Part shown: positions 9,181-17,014 of the stretch, in pieces
Layout of the letters: every line of letters starts with the position of its first letter
Numbering within the stretch: the stretch's first letter is position 1
Assembly: GCA_002710015.1 (NCBI GenBank)
Contig: PAOW01000020.1
Location: forward strand, 4,716-45,682
DNA from: Methanobacteriota archaeon
GTDB taxonomy: Archaea; Thermoplasmatota; Poseidoniia; Poseidoniales; Poseidoniaceae
Length of the DNA: 40,967 nucleotides
Direction of reading: 5' to 3'
Position numbers and translations under genes: made by a program
The notes under the pieces: generated by a model
Databases searched by the model: none
Told to the model about the DNA's origin: nothing
Seen by the model: only the letters and a program-made list of their open reading frames with translations

Positions 9181-9560
9181 AAAATAGAGATTATTTGCTT
9201 CTTGATGGGGACTGTGGACTTTGTCACCGATTAGCAAATTTCATTGACAAACGTTTATCAAAAAACAAGAGGATTTACTACAGACCAATATCTTCAACAG
9301 AAGCACAAGAAATGATTGCATGTATGCCGGAGCGCCAGCGGAAGGCAGACTCGGTATATCTGATAAAAGATGGTAAATCCTACATCAGATCAGCAGCAGG
9401 GATAAGATGTCTATTATACATGAGATGGTATTATTCAATGTGGTTTCCAATTGTATGGTTGATACCTCTTCCAATCAGAGATATAGGATATATGATGATA
9501 GCTAAATATAGGCACAAATTCTTCAAAAAACCAAGCCAATGTATGTTTAGGGTTGATTGA
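9177..9560 (+). CDS. DCC-family (DUF393) thiol-disulfide oxidoreductase-like protein
   Basis: A 127-residue protein of the DUF393/DCC family, named after a conserved N-terminal DxxCxxC region. Here it reads LLLDGDCGLCHR, giving the CxxC pair Cys13/Cys16, followed by FIDKR and, later, a hydrophobic helix (YYSMWFPIVWLIPLPI). The family is annotated as predicted thiol-disulfide oxidoreductase, but direct biochemical proof is thin. ATGA overlap with the DUF2071 gene indicates an operon, and the large upstream protein with a cysteine-less thioredoxin-like segment may belong to the same functional unit. Length is typical for the family. Confidence 0.85.
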   Translation: MKNRDYLLLDGDCGLCHRLANFIDKRLSKNKRIYYRPISSTEAQEMIACMPERQRKADSVYLIKDGKSYIRSAAGIRCLLYMRWYYSMWFPIVWLIPLPIRDIGYMMIAKYRHKFFKKPSQCMFRVD

Positions 9561-9594
9561 ATTTATGCTAATTATGTAATATTTTGATTTTACT

Positions 9595-9716
9595 AAACCA
9601 GTTGATTGCGTTAGATTTTTATCACTAAAAGTTGCACTTTTGGGGATTTTCCATCCATGAATAAACTGGTTTGATAAACCCCAATCTCCGAGAGTGTTTG
9701 AAGGGGGGGAGATTGG
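9595..9716 (+). promoter_or_regulatory. Candidate structured leader of hemA that buries the ribosome-binding site and start
   Basis: Seen directly: AAACCAGTT (9595-9603) is the exact inverse of AACTGGTTT (9664-9672); inside that loop AAAAGT-TGC-ACTTTT (9627-9641) makes a six-pair hairpin; then CCAATCTCC (9681-9689) is the exact inverse of GGAGATTGG (9708-9716), which contains the GGAG ribosome-binding site and the first base of the GTG start. A competing pairing is also possible: TTGGGG (9640-9645) with CCCCAA (9679-9684), which would break the burying stem. That layout is what a translational switch looks like, but ligand, fold and function are inference. A TATA-like TGTAATATT lies at about 9575; if it is the promoter, the left arm at 9595 may be outside the transcript. 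Confidence 0.45.
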
Positions 9717-11083
9717 TGAATAATTTAGGCTCACCTAAAATCGATATATCCAGACTTATCACCCATTTTTCAAGTTATGAGATTGAAGGAAATAAATCTC
9801 ATCCAGAGAAAATGATTGAAGGCCTAAGCATGGTCTCAATGAAACTAGACAACGATAACTATGAACACGTGAAGTATCTTTCAACAGAAGGATTGTGTAA
9901 GAATAAACGTAAGGACTTCGTTATCTCCCTGCAAAAAGAACTCAATACAGAGGTCTTTGAACTCTCGACATGTAACAGAGTCCTCTACGTAGGGTTTGGA
10001 GTATCATGCGAAAATCTTGAACAAGCTATCTTACACTGCTCAGGATTGAAAGACGCCCCGTTTGAATATCATAGCGGCTTACCAGTATGGAGGAAACTTG
10101 TTGAAGTATGCAGCGGATTAGACTCATTCATACTTGGTGAATTGCAAGTCATGTCACAATTCAGAGGATCTGTTTCATGGCACAAGAAGAACGGATTACT
10201 GTCACTATTCAACTCATCATTCTTTGACCATGTAGTATCTGCAAACCGAATCGTCAGGAAAAATTTAGGTTTCAACAAAACAACTGAATCTATGATGGTT
10301 CTTGCGCAAGCATCGCTTGAACGAGAGGTCAAACAAAATAGCGACAAACTGGCACTGGTAATTGGATCAGGTGATATGGGAGCAAAAGCAGTTGAAGTCC
10401 TAGGTTCCTCTGGAATGAGCAAGATAGTAGTCGCATGTCGAAACCCAGAAAAAGCCACTCAAAGGTATCCAGAGATAACTAAATATGCAAAAGTCATATC
10501 CCTAGATGATTATCTAGAGAAACAGATCAAACCATCACTAATTATTTCCACAATCAGAAGTTCTGAAGTAACGTTCAACGAATCTAATCCCCTTCCATCC
10601 ACAGAAAACGCCACAGTTATGGACTTCTCTTGGCCACCGTCGGTTGATATTTCAGCAGTCGAATCTGGAGAGTTCTTAGGAATGGAACACTGGATTAGGA
10701 TGTCGCACAAGCTTGGCCAAGAATGGAATTACAACGAAACCATAGAAGATAGTGAGAAATTGCTCCAAAAAATAGAAGATAAATTTACGTCTGCTTTGAG
10801 CGATAGAAGCCAAGCTAAATTCCGCACTGAGATTTATTCAACACTCGAGAAATTAAGCAAAGGTTGGCAAAACTCAATTGAAGGAGAAAACTCAGAGCCA
10901 AACATGGAAGCATTCTCAAGAGAAATCGCAACATGGATTTGTAAACAGAGCAAACCATTCGATACAACGACTTTGGAAAATATGGTAAAGTCGTCTAAAA
11001 GACAAATTAGTCCAAATTTATTACAGCACATCGCCGATAATGTAAATCAGAAACTAATCGAAATACACAACTCTACTCTGTAG
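9716..11083 (+). CDS. hemA: Glutamyl-tRNA reductase HemA
   Basis: First committed step of C5 tetrapyrrole synthesis: NADPH reduction of glutamyl-tRNA to glutamate-1-semialdehyde. Motifs: LSTCNRVLY with the catalytic Cys86, GLDSFILGELQVMSQFR, and the NADPH fold VIGSGDMGAKAVEVLGSSG, followed by DFSWPPSVDIS. The 455-residue version starts at the GTG at 9716, chosen because a G-run ending in GGAG lies just upstream; the frame is also open to a TTG at 9671. The N-terminus is about 35 residues longer than usual before the catalytic cysteine, so a later start cannot be excluded. First gene of the heme run, 11 bases before hemC-hemD. The upstream hairpin suggests translational control. Confidence 0.93.
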   Translation: MNNLGSPKIDISRLITHFSSYEIEGNKSHPEKMIEGLSMVSMKLDNDNYEHVKYLSTEGLCKNKRKDFVISLQKELNTEVFELSTCNRVLYVGFGVSCENLEQAILHCSGLKDAPFEYHSGLPVWRKLVEVCSGLDSFILGELQVMSQFRGSVSWHKKNGLLSLFNSSFFDHVVSANRIVRKNLGFNKTTESMMVLAQASLEREVKQNSDKLALVIGSGDMGAKAVEVLGSSGMSKIVVACRNPEKATQRYPEITKYAKVISLDDYLEKQIKPSLIISTIRSSEVTFNESNPLPSTENATVMDFSWPPSVDISAVESGEFLGMEHWIRMSHKLGQEWNYNETIEDSEKLLQKIEDKFTSALSDRSQAKFRTEIYSTLEKLSKGWQNSIEGENSEPNMEAFSREIATWICKQSKPFDTTTLENMVKSSKRQISPNLLQHIADNVNQKLIEIHNSTL

Positions 11084-11094
11084 GAGAGTTTTGA

Positions 11095-12813
11095 GTGGAT
11101 AAGATTAGAATTGGGACTAGAAAATCCCAACTTGCTCTATGGCAGGCAAGAAAAGTTAGTGACTTACTGAAGTCTAGGGGTTTGAGGACTGAAATAGTAA
11201 GTCTATCTTCAGGCGGAGACAGATCGCTTGGAGGTGATTTGTCATCAGCTGTTGGTCAATTTATACACTCGATTGATGCTGAATTAAAGAACGATAATAT
11301 CGATATTGCCGTTCACTCAGCAAAAGATGTCCCTGTGACCTATCAAGAAGGGATTTGTAACCTCGCTTACCTCGAGAGGGGATGCACTAACGATTTACTG
11401 ATATTCAACGATTCAACAAAAGGTTTGAGACTCAAAGAATTGCTATCAACCAACACTGAAACCAGTGTTGATGATGCACTGGAGATAATACCAATTAATG
11501 GAATGGTAGGTAGCGTTTCTGGTCGAAGACAGAGCTTTGTTTTAAGCCGTAGACCGGATGTAATCCCAATCTCAGCAAGAGGGGACATTGAAACTAGGCT
11601 GTCGAAACTAAAACAAGGAAGGTTTGACGCAATAATATTGGCTGAAATTGGAATAAAAAGACTAAGCGAAGATGGTTTGTTAGACGACAATTTCCTAAAT
11701 CTAAATGCTTACCGCATTGAAGAGAAAGACTGGCCTACTGCTCCTGGACAAGGAGCAATTGCCGTGCACTGCAAGACCGAGAATAGAGAGAAATTTAGAG
11801 AAGTTGGGGAAATATTGAACCATAAAAACACTCGAGTCAACGTAGAAAATGAAAGATTAATTCTTCAGCAGCTTGGAGGGGGTTGTCTATTTCCATGCGG
11901 TATTAATGCAACAGGTTCTCAGATTAATGCCACAATAGCACCCTCAAATTGGAGAGAGGTTTACTCTGTTGGGATGCGTTTTCCCTTGATTGAGTTTGAA
12001 GGTGAAATTAGTTCTTTCAACGTTGTAATTGAAAACCAGAGAATTGCGCAAATAGAAAGTAGCGGATCTGGTCCAAAAATAGTCTCCACATTAAATTCAG
12101 ATAGACTATCAAGAAACCTGATTCTCAGCGGCATAAATGTCGTAAATTTGCCAGTTTTAGATCTTGAGCCTTTGGCGAATAATTGGCCATCAGAATTTAT
12201 TGACAGGTCAATCCCAAAAAATAAGTGGCCGTTTCTGGTTCTAACATCGCCGTTCGCTGCTAGGTGTGCGGTGGAGATTGCGAAAGAGAATAAAGACATT
12301 AGCAGGTTACAATGGATTGCTATCGGAGAGGGTACAGCAAGGGCTTGCTTTAAACAAGGAGTCACTGTTTCTTTGTGCGCTAAATCACGTAATTCAGAGG
12401 AGTTGTTCAAATTCCTAGATTCCACATTTGACAAGTCTACCGAGTTTTTGTTGCCAAGATCAAGTGTTTCGAAAGATAACTTGTTTAACAATCTGAAAAA
12501 CGTTGGATTCAATGTTACAATCTGGACAGGATATCGAAATAAATCAAGGGTTGTTGATGAATGTGATATCAGTGGTAGCGATGTATTACTACTATCATCA
12601 CCCTCGTCGGCAAAATCATGGGAAGAAAACGGCTTACCCATACCTAGAAATATACTTTGTATGGGCCAAACAACCAAGGAAGCCGTTGAATCAACCCCAT
12701 TTTTCGCTGGCTCTAAAGTTGAAGCATTACAAGGACCAACCTCCGAATTTTTGAAAATGTGGTGGAATCAAAGAAGGAGTGTTGAAGATGAAAGTTCGAC
12801 CAAGGATAAATAG
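11095..12813 (+). CDS. hemC-hemD: Fused porphobilinogen deaminase (HemC) and uroporphyrinogen-III synthase (HemD)
   Basis: One 572-residue protein covering two consecutive steps: four porphobilinogens to hydroxymethylbilane, then ring closure to uroporphyrinogen III. HemC half, about residues 1-310: IRIGTRKSQLALWQA, AVHSAKDVP, ISARGDIETRL and LGGGCLFPCG, where Cys264 fits the dipyrromethane attachment site. HemD half, about 320-560: weakly conserved as usual for HemD, with LVLTSPFAARCAVEIA, AIGEGTARACFKQGV and LLLSSPSSAKSWEENG as its landmarks. The substrate-binding GTSSLRR motif of HemC reads GSVSGRR here, keeping both arginines. Start is GTG, with TAGGAGAG 6-13 bases upstream. The 3' end overlaps hemB by 26 bases. 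Confidence 0.9.
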   Translation: MDKIRIGTRKSQLALWQARKVSDLLKSRGLRTEIVSLSSGGDRSLGGDLSSAVGQFIHSIDAELKNDNIDIAVHSAKDVPVTYQEGICNLAYLERGCTNDLLIFNDSTKGLRLKELLSTNTETSVDDALEIIPINGMVGSVSGRRQSFVLSRRPDVIPISARGDIETRLSKLKQGRFDAIILAEIGIKRLSEDGLLDDNFLNLNAYRIEEKDWPTAPGQGAIAVHCKTENREKFREVGEILNHKNTRVNVENERLILQQLGGGCLFPCGINATGSQINATIAPSNWREVYSVGMRFPLIEFEGEISSFNVVIENQRIAQIESSGSGPKIVSTLNSDRLSRNLILSGINVVNLPVLDLEPLANNWPSEFIDRSIPKNKWPFLVLTSPFAARCAVEIAKENKDISRLQWIAIGEGTARACFKQGVTVSLCAKSRNSEELFKFLDSTFDKSTEFLLPRSSVSKDNLFNNLKNVGFNVTIWTGYRNKSRVVDECDISGSDVLLLSSPSSAKSWEENGLPIPRNILCMGQTTKEAVESTPFFAGSKVEALQGPTSEFLKMWWNQRRSVEDESSTKDK

Positions 12814-13762
12814 ATGGACAATATCGAGAAGAAACCTAATTTTCGATTCCAGCATCAAGTCATCCCTTGTCCAACCACATTTTGTCGTCAAAGGTGAAAA
12901 TATCGATCAAGAAATCAAAACCATGCCAGGAATAAGTCGACAGTCTGTTGATGTTCTGATAAAGACAATATCTTCTGATATGGACCTTGGAATCAAATCG
13001 CACATGTTGTTTGCTGTTATTGACTCTCATGATAAGGACGCTAATGCAACAATAGCCTCAATGGATGATATGCACTTGCAAGAAGCTGTTCGGAAACTAA
13101 AAGACGAATTTGGGGATGAAATTGTTATTCTAACAGATGTTTGTTTGTGCACAGCCACAAACCACGGCCATTGCGGAATTATTGATCATAATCACAGGAT
13201 AGACAACGATTTGACTATTGAGGAATTATGCAAAATTGCAATTTCGCATGCAAAAGCTGGCGCTGATTACGTATCTGCTTCGGATATGATGGATGGGAGA
13301 ATAAAATCGATCAGAAATGCTCTTGAGGAAAATGGCTATACCAGTACTGGAATAATGTCATATTCCGTAAAATATGCTTCTTCATTCTACGGACCTTTCA
13401 GAGATGCTGCTGATTCTTCTCCTGATTTTGGTGACAGAAATAGCCATCAAATGGACTTTAGATCAGGATATGAAGAAGCAATAATGGAATCTCTAGAAGA
13501 TCAAAAAGAAGGTGCTGATATACTAATGATTAAACCTGCAATAGCATACCTCGATGTTGTAAGGAAGGTGAAAGATAGAGTGCATAGGCCTGTTGCTATT
13601 TACAACGTAAGTGGTGAATATTCAATGTTGATGAATTCTTTTAATGAAGATTCAAGAGGTAATGCTATTGTTGAAATCTTGAACTCCTTTCGACGAGCTG
13701 GAGCAGATATTATCGTAAGTTATCACTCAAGAGAAGTATTTGCTAAAAATTTGTTAGGGTGA
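12788..13762 (+). CDS. hemB: Porphobilinogen synthase (delta-aminolevulinate dehydratase) HemB, zinc type
   Basis: Condenses two 5-aminolevulinates to porphobilinogen. The 324-residue protein has both Schiff-base lysines, Lys195 in YSVKYASSFYGPFRDA and Lys249 in MIKPA, plus SASDMMDGRI. The metal site reads DVCLCTATNHGHC (Cys119, Cys121, Cys129), the three-cysteine signature of zinc-dependent enzymes rather than the Asp/Ala magnesium type. Start: the ATG at 12788 has AAGGAG eight bases upstream; a GTG at 12779 lies inside that site and is unlikely. The start is within the last 26 bases of hemC-hemD, so the two are probably translationally coupled; hemL begins four bases after its stop. Confidence 0.95.
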   Translation: MKVRPRINRWTISRRNLIFDSSIKSSLVQPHFVVKGENIDQEIKTMPGISRQSVDVLIKTISSDMDLGIKSHMLFAVIDSHDKDANATIASMDDMHLQEAVRKLKDEFGDEIVILTDVCLCTATNHGHCGIIDHNHRIDNDLTIEELCKIAISHAKAGADYVSASDMMDGRIKSIRNALEENGYTSTGIMSYSVKYASSFYGPFRDAADSSPDFGDRNSHQMDFRSGYEEAIMESLEDQKEGADILMIKPAIAYLDVVRKVKDRVHRPVAIYNVSGEYSMLMNSFNEDSRGNAIVEILNSFRRAGADIIVSYHSREVFAKNLLG

Positions 13763-13766
13763 TGTA

Positions 13767-15062
13767 ATGGATAGAAGTGTTTCGAATTCGTTACATATTG
13801 ACGCCTTAGACCATCTTGTTGGCGGAGTTAATTCGCCAGTTCGTGCCTTCAAATCTGTTCACGGCTATCCCATATATTTTGAAGAAGCATCCGGTGCAAT
13901 AGTAACAGATGTTGATGGAAATAAGTATGTGGATTTCGTTCAATCTTGGGGTCCATTAGTCCACGGCCATTCTCATCCAAAAATAATTGACTTAGTTTAC
14001 AGTAAAATGAAGAAAGGTACATCTTTCGGAGCACCGCACGTAGGTGAAATTGAACTCGCAAAAAGAGTAAAGAAGAGATTCAAGCATATGGATAAGGTTA
14101 GATTTGTATCATCGGGAACAGAAGCTGTAATGAGTGCGATACGGTTGGCTCGAGGATACACAGGTCGGGATTTTTTGGTAAAATTCGAAGGATGTTATCA
14201 CGGCCACGTGGATTCCTTGATGGTCAAATCTGGAAGTGGATTAGTGACTTTTGGAATTGCGAGTAGCCCTGGAATCCCAGACGATACTGTTGCAATGACA
14301 TTGCTTGCACCTCTCGATGATGAAGAAGCGATTGAGTATTTGTTCAAAGAACATGGGAAAGATATAGCCGCAGTGGTCATAGAGCCCCTTCCTGCAAACA
14401 ACGGTATATTGCTTCAGAGAGACCAATTCTTGCGAAAATTGCGCGAACTTTGTGATGAAAATAATTCGTTGTTGATCTTTGATGAAGTTATCAGTGGATT
14501 TAGATTTAAAGACGGAAGTTACGGAGATATGTGTGGTGTTACGCCAGACATAACTGCCCTTGGAAAAATCATAGGAGGGGGACTACCGGTTGGTGCTTAT
14601 GGCGCACGGTCTGAAATCATGGAAAAACTGTCGCCTTTAGGTCCGGTCTACCAAGCAGGAACTCTGTCTGGAAATCCTCTAGCAATGGCAGCAGGAATCA
14701 TGACCTTAGATATGTTAGATGACGAAGCATACGACTACTTAGAACAGTTAGGGCAAATTCTTGAGCAGCGTGTTATCCCAGTTCTAGAAAAACATGGAAA
14801 ACCAGTAAATTTTGTTAGAATGGGTAGTTTGTTCTGGTTCTCACCAGGTTCGGGAAACCCACCAACTAGAGCCGATCAAATTCCTTCGGATGCTGGAAAG
14901 ATGTATGCAGAAATACATAGCGGACTTCTTGAGAAAGGTTACATGCTTGCACCATCCGCTTATGAGGTTGGTTTTATATCAACTTCACATACCTCCGAAC
15001 ATATTGTTGGTATGGTTGAAGCACTTGATGAAGTTCTGAGCGAAATGGTGGAATTGCGTTGA
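13767..15062 (+). CDS. hemL: Glutamate-1-semialdehyde 2,1-aminomutase HemL
   Basis: PLP enzyme that converts glutamate-1-semialdehyde, the HemA product, to 5-aminolevulinate. The 431 residues show the class III aminotransferase fold with GGVNSPVRAF at the N-terminus, VQSWGPLVHGHSHP, SSGTEAVMSAIRLARG, GCYHGHVD, FDEVISGFR and the PLP lysine Lys267 in ALGKIIGGGLPVGAYG. Length is standard. GGTGAT, three bases before the ATG, serves as a closely spaced ribosome-binding site and overlaps the hemB stop. The stop codon overlaps the TTG start of hemE. Confidence 0.96.
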   Translation: MDRSVSNSLHIDALDHLVGGVNSPVRAFKSVHGYPIYFEEASGAIVTDVDGNKYVDFVQSWGPLVHGHSHPKIIDLVYSKMKKGTSFGAPHVGEIELAKRVKKRFKHMDKVRFVSSGTEAVMSAIRLARGYTGRDFLVKFEGCYHGHVDSLMVKSGSGLVTFGIASSPGIPDDTVAMTLLAPLDDEEAIEYLFKEHGKDIAAVVIEPLPANNGILLQRDQFLRKLRELCDENNSLLIFDEVISGFRFKDGSYGDMCGVTPDITALGKIIGGGLPVGAYGARSEIMEKLSPLGPVYQAGTLSGNPLAMAAGIMTLDMLDDEAYDYLEQLGQILEQRVIPVLEKHGKPVNFVRMGSLFWFSPGSGNPPTRADQIPSDAGKMYAEIHSGLLEKGYMLAPSAYEVGFISTSHTSEHIVGMVEALDEVLSEMVELR

Positions 15063-16087
15063 ATGGAAAAGAGAGAATTCTGTCAGCGCTAAATCTTCAA
15101 CCAGTTGATAGAACTCCCGTTTGGTTCATGAGACAGGCAGGCAGACACCTACCAGAATATCGAAAAATTGCGAAGGAGTTTTCTTTCTGGGAACGTTGCA
15201 TGGATACCGACTTGTGTCAGACAATATCACTACAACCCATTGAAAGGTATAAGAAAATTGATGCTGCAATAGTTTTCAGTGACATATTAACTCCTTTACC
15301 TGCACTGGGTTATGACGTAGAATATGGTGGAGGTATCAGAATTAGTGACTTTAATTTTGAAGACATTGATGAATGGACTAAATTTAATTCACGTAAACAC
15401 GCACCTTGGGCTGCTAATGGCATAAAGGCGATTGGAGAGGGAATTGATAATGTTGCAAAACTGGGTTTCTCAGGTTGCCCGTGGACAATCGGGATGTATC
15501 TCATTGCAGGAGGCACGACCGATAAGGAATTTAGCAATACAAGAGCAAAGATTTTCTCAAATCCTGAACAAAGCGACCGCTTACTCATGACTTTAGGAGA
15601 AATTGTTGGCGATTTGTTAGCAGACCAAGTGAATTATGGAGGTGCAGATGCTGTCCAGCTCTTTGACACTTGGGCAGGCTTACTAAATGAGGAATCATAC
15701 AGAAGATACGCGTTACCTGCAACTAAAAAAGCAATAGAAGTTTTCAGGAATAAAACAGGCTCAGAAGTTCCTCTAATCCATTACGCAAAAGGCTCAGGTC
15801 ATTTGCACGGGGCAATTAGAGAACTTGATGTAGATGCTATATCTCTCGATTGGAGAGATGATTTGAAACAAAATAGAGAAATGTTTGGGGATAAATTTGC
15901 ATTCCAAGGAAATCTCGACCCTGCCTTACTTCACGGATCAACTGAGGTTGCAAAGACTGCGACTGAAAAAGTATTGAATTCCGCTGGAACAAAACCAGGC
16001 CACATATTCAATCTAGGTCACGGATTCGCTCCTTCGGCTAGAATCGAATGTGTAGAAACAGTTCTCCGTCAAATCGTTGGTGATTGA
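15059..16087 (+). CDS. hemE: Uroporphyrinogen decarboxylase HemE, TTG start
   Basis: Decarboxylates the four acetate side chains of uroporphyrinogen III to give coproporphyrinogen III, the step that commits to the protoporphyrin-type route instead of siroheme. The 342-residue protein has PVWFMRQAGRHLPEYR (MRQAGR at 24-29), FSDILTPLPALGYDVEYG, DTWAGLL, SLDWRDD, FQGNLDPALL and LGHGFAP, all diagnostic. The start must be TTG at 15059: the nearby ATG at 15063 is out of frame, the N-terminus NGKERILSALNLQPVDRTP is standard from this point, and GGTGGA lies six bases upstream inside hemL. It overlaps the hemL stop by four bases. Confidence 0.95.
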   Translation: MNGKERILSALNLQPVDRTPVWFMRQAGRHLPEYRKIAKEFSFWERCMDTDLCQTISLQPIERYKKIDAAIVFSDILTPLPALGYDVEYGGGIRISDFNFEDIDEWTKFNSRKHAPWAANGIKAIGEGIDNVAKLGFSGCPWTIGMYLIAGGTTDKEFSNTRAKIFSNPEQSDRLLMTLGEIVGDLLADQVNYGGADAVQLFDTWAGLLNEESYRRYALPATKKAIEVFRNKTGSEVPLIHYAKGSGHLHGAIRELDVDAISLDWRDDLKQNREMFGDKFAFQGNLDPALLHGSTEVAKTATEKVLNSAGTKPGHIFNLGHGFAPSARIECVETVLRQIVGD

Positions 16088-16088
16088 A

Positions 16089-17003
16089 ATGCGAGATAAG
16101 ATGTCTGAAATGGTTCACAGAATTCAGGATATCATTTGCGACGAATTAAAGAAAATTGATGGTGTCAATTACCGAGAAGATAATTGGGAAAGAGATGAAG
16201 GAGGAGGAGGAAGAAGTAGAGTTTTCTCCAATGGTAAGGTTTTCGAAAAAGCAGGAGTAAATGTGAGTGTTGTTCATGGAACTCTAAGTAAACAAGCGGC
16301 AGAAAATATGGGTGGAGGTCACGAATTACAAGGTAGTGATTTAGATTTCTTTGCGACTGGAATAAGTTTAGTTCTCCACCCACACAATCCAATGGCTCCG
16401 ACCGTTCACGCAAATTACAGATATTTCGAGAGAGGGAAAGGAAAGAAAAATGGAAGTTGGTGGTTTGGTGGAGGTGCTGATCTTACACCTAGTTACCTCT
16501 TTGAAGAAGACGCTATACACTTTCACAGCACCCTAAAGGATGTATGCGATCGGCACGAGGTTGCAAATTACGATAGCTACAAAAAATGGTGTGACGATTA
16601 TTTCTTCATCAAGCACAGAGATGAGAGAAGAGGTGTAGGAGGTATCTTTTTTGATGACCTAAATGGGGGTAGCAAGGAAGAATGTTATTCTTTTGTTGCA
16701 GATGCTGCAAGTTGCTTTTTAGACTCATATTTGCCAATCTTGGATAAACGAAAGGATATGGATTTTTCAGAAGAAAACAAAGAATGGCAACAAATTCGTA
16801 GAGGAAGATATGTAGAATTTAATCTTGTATATGACAGAGGCACTACTTTTGGTTTGACCACTAACGGGCGAATTGAGAGTATACTAATGTCTCTTCCATT
16901 AACATCGAGATGGGAATACTGTCACGAAGTCCCAAGTGGAAGTAGGGAAGATAATTTGTTACGTGTATTGAGAGAACCTGTAAATTGGCTTGAACTTGAA
17001 TGA
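16089..17003 (+). CDS. hemF: Oxygen-dependent coproporphyrinogen III oxidase HemF
   Basis: Uses molecular oxygen to convert coproporphyrinogen III to protoporphyrinogen IX. The 304-residue protein carries the HemF signatures GGGGRSRVFSNGKVFEKAGV, HANYRYFE, WWFGGGADLTPSYL, RRGVGGIFFDDLN and RGRYVEFNLVYDRGTTFGL. The ATG at 16089 is chosen because GGTGAT lies four bases before it; the frame extends to GTG 16080 and TTG 16077 inside hemE, and another Met follows at 16101. No radical-SAM HemN is present here, so this route as encoded needs air. One base separates it from hemE and 11 from hemY. Confidence 0.95.
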   Translation: MRDKMSEMVHRIQDIICDELKKIDGVNYREDNWERDEGGGGRSRVFSNGKVFEKAGVNVSVVHGTLSKQAAENMGGGHELQGSDLDFFATGISLVLHPHNPMAPTVHANYRYFERGKGKKNGSWWFGGGADLTPSYLFEEDAIHFHSTLKDVCDRHEVANYDSYKKWCDDYFFIKHRDERRGVGGIFFDDLNGGSKEECYSFVADAASCFLDSYLPILDKRKDMDFSEENKEWQQIRRGRYVEFNLVYDRGTTFGLTTNGRIESILMSLPLTSRWEYCHEVPSGSREDNLLRVLREPVNWLELE

Positions 17004-17014
17004 GTTGTTAACTT

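Noticed and set aside
11961-12677. Open frame of 238 codons on the - strand
   Set aside because: It is antisense to the HemD half of the fusion, which has clear domain landmarks; no motif is seen in the antisense product.
12779-12781. GTG as the hemB start
   Set aside because: It overlaps the AAGGAG ribosome-binding site that is well placed for the ATG at 12788.
15063-15065. ATG near the start of hemE
   Set aside because: It is out of frame with the HemE motifs; the TTG at 15059 is in frame and has GGTGGA six bases upstream.
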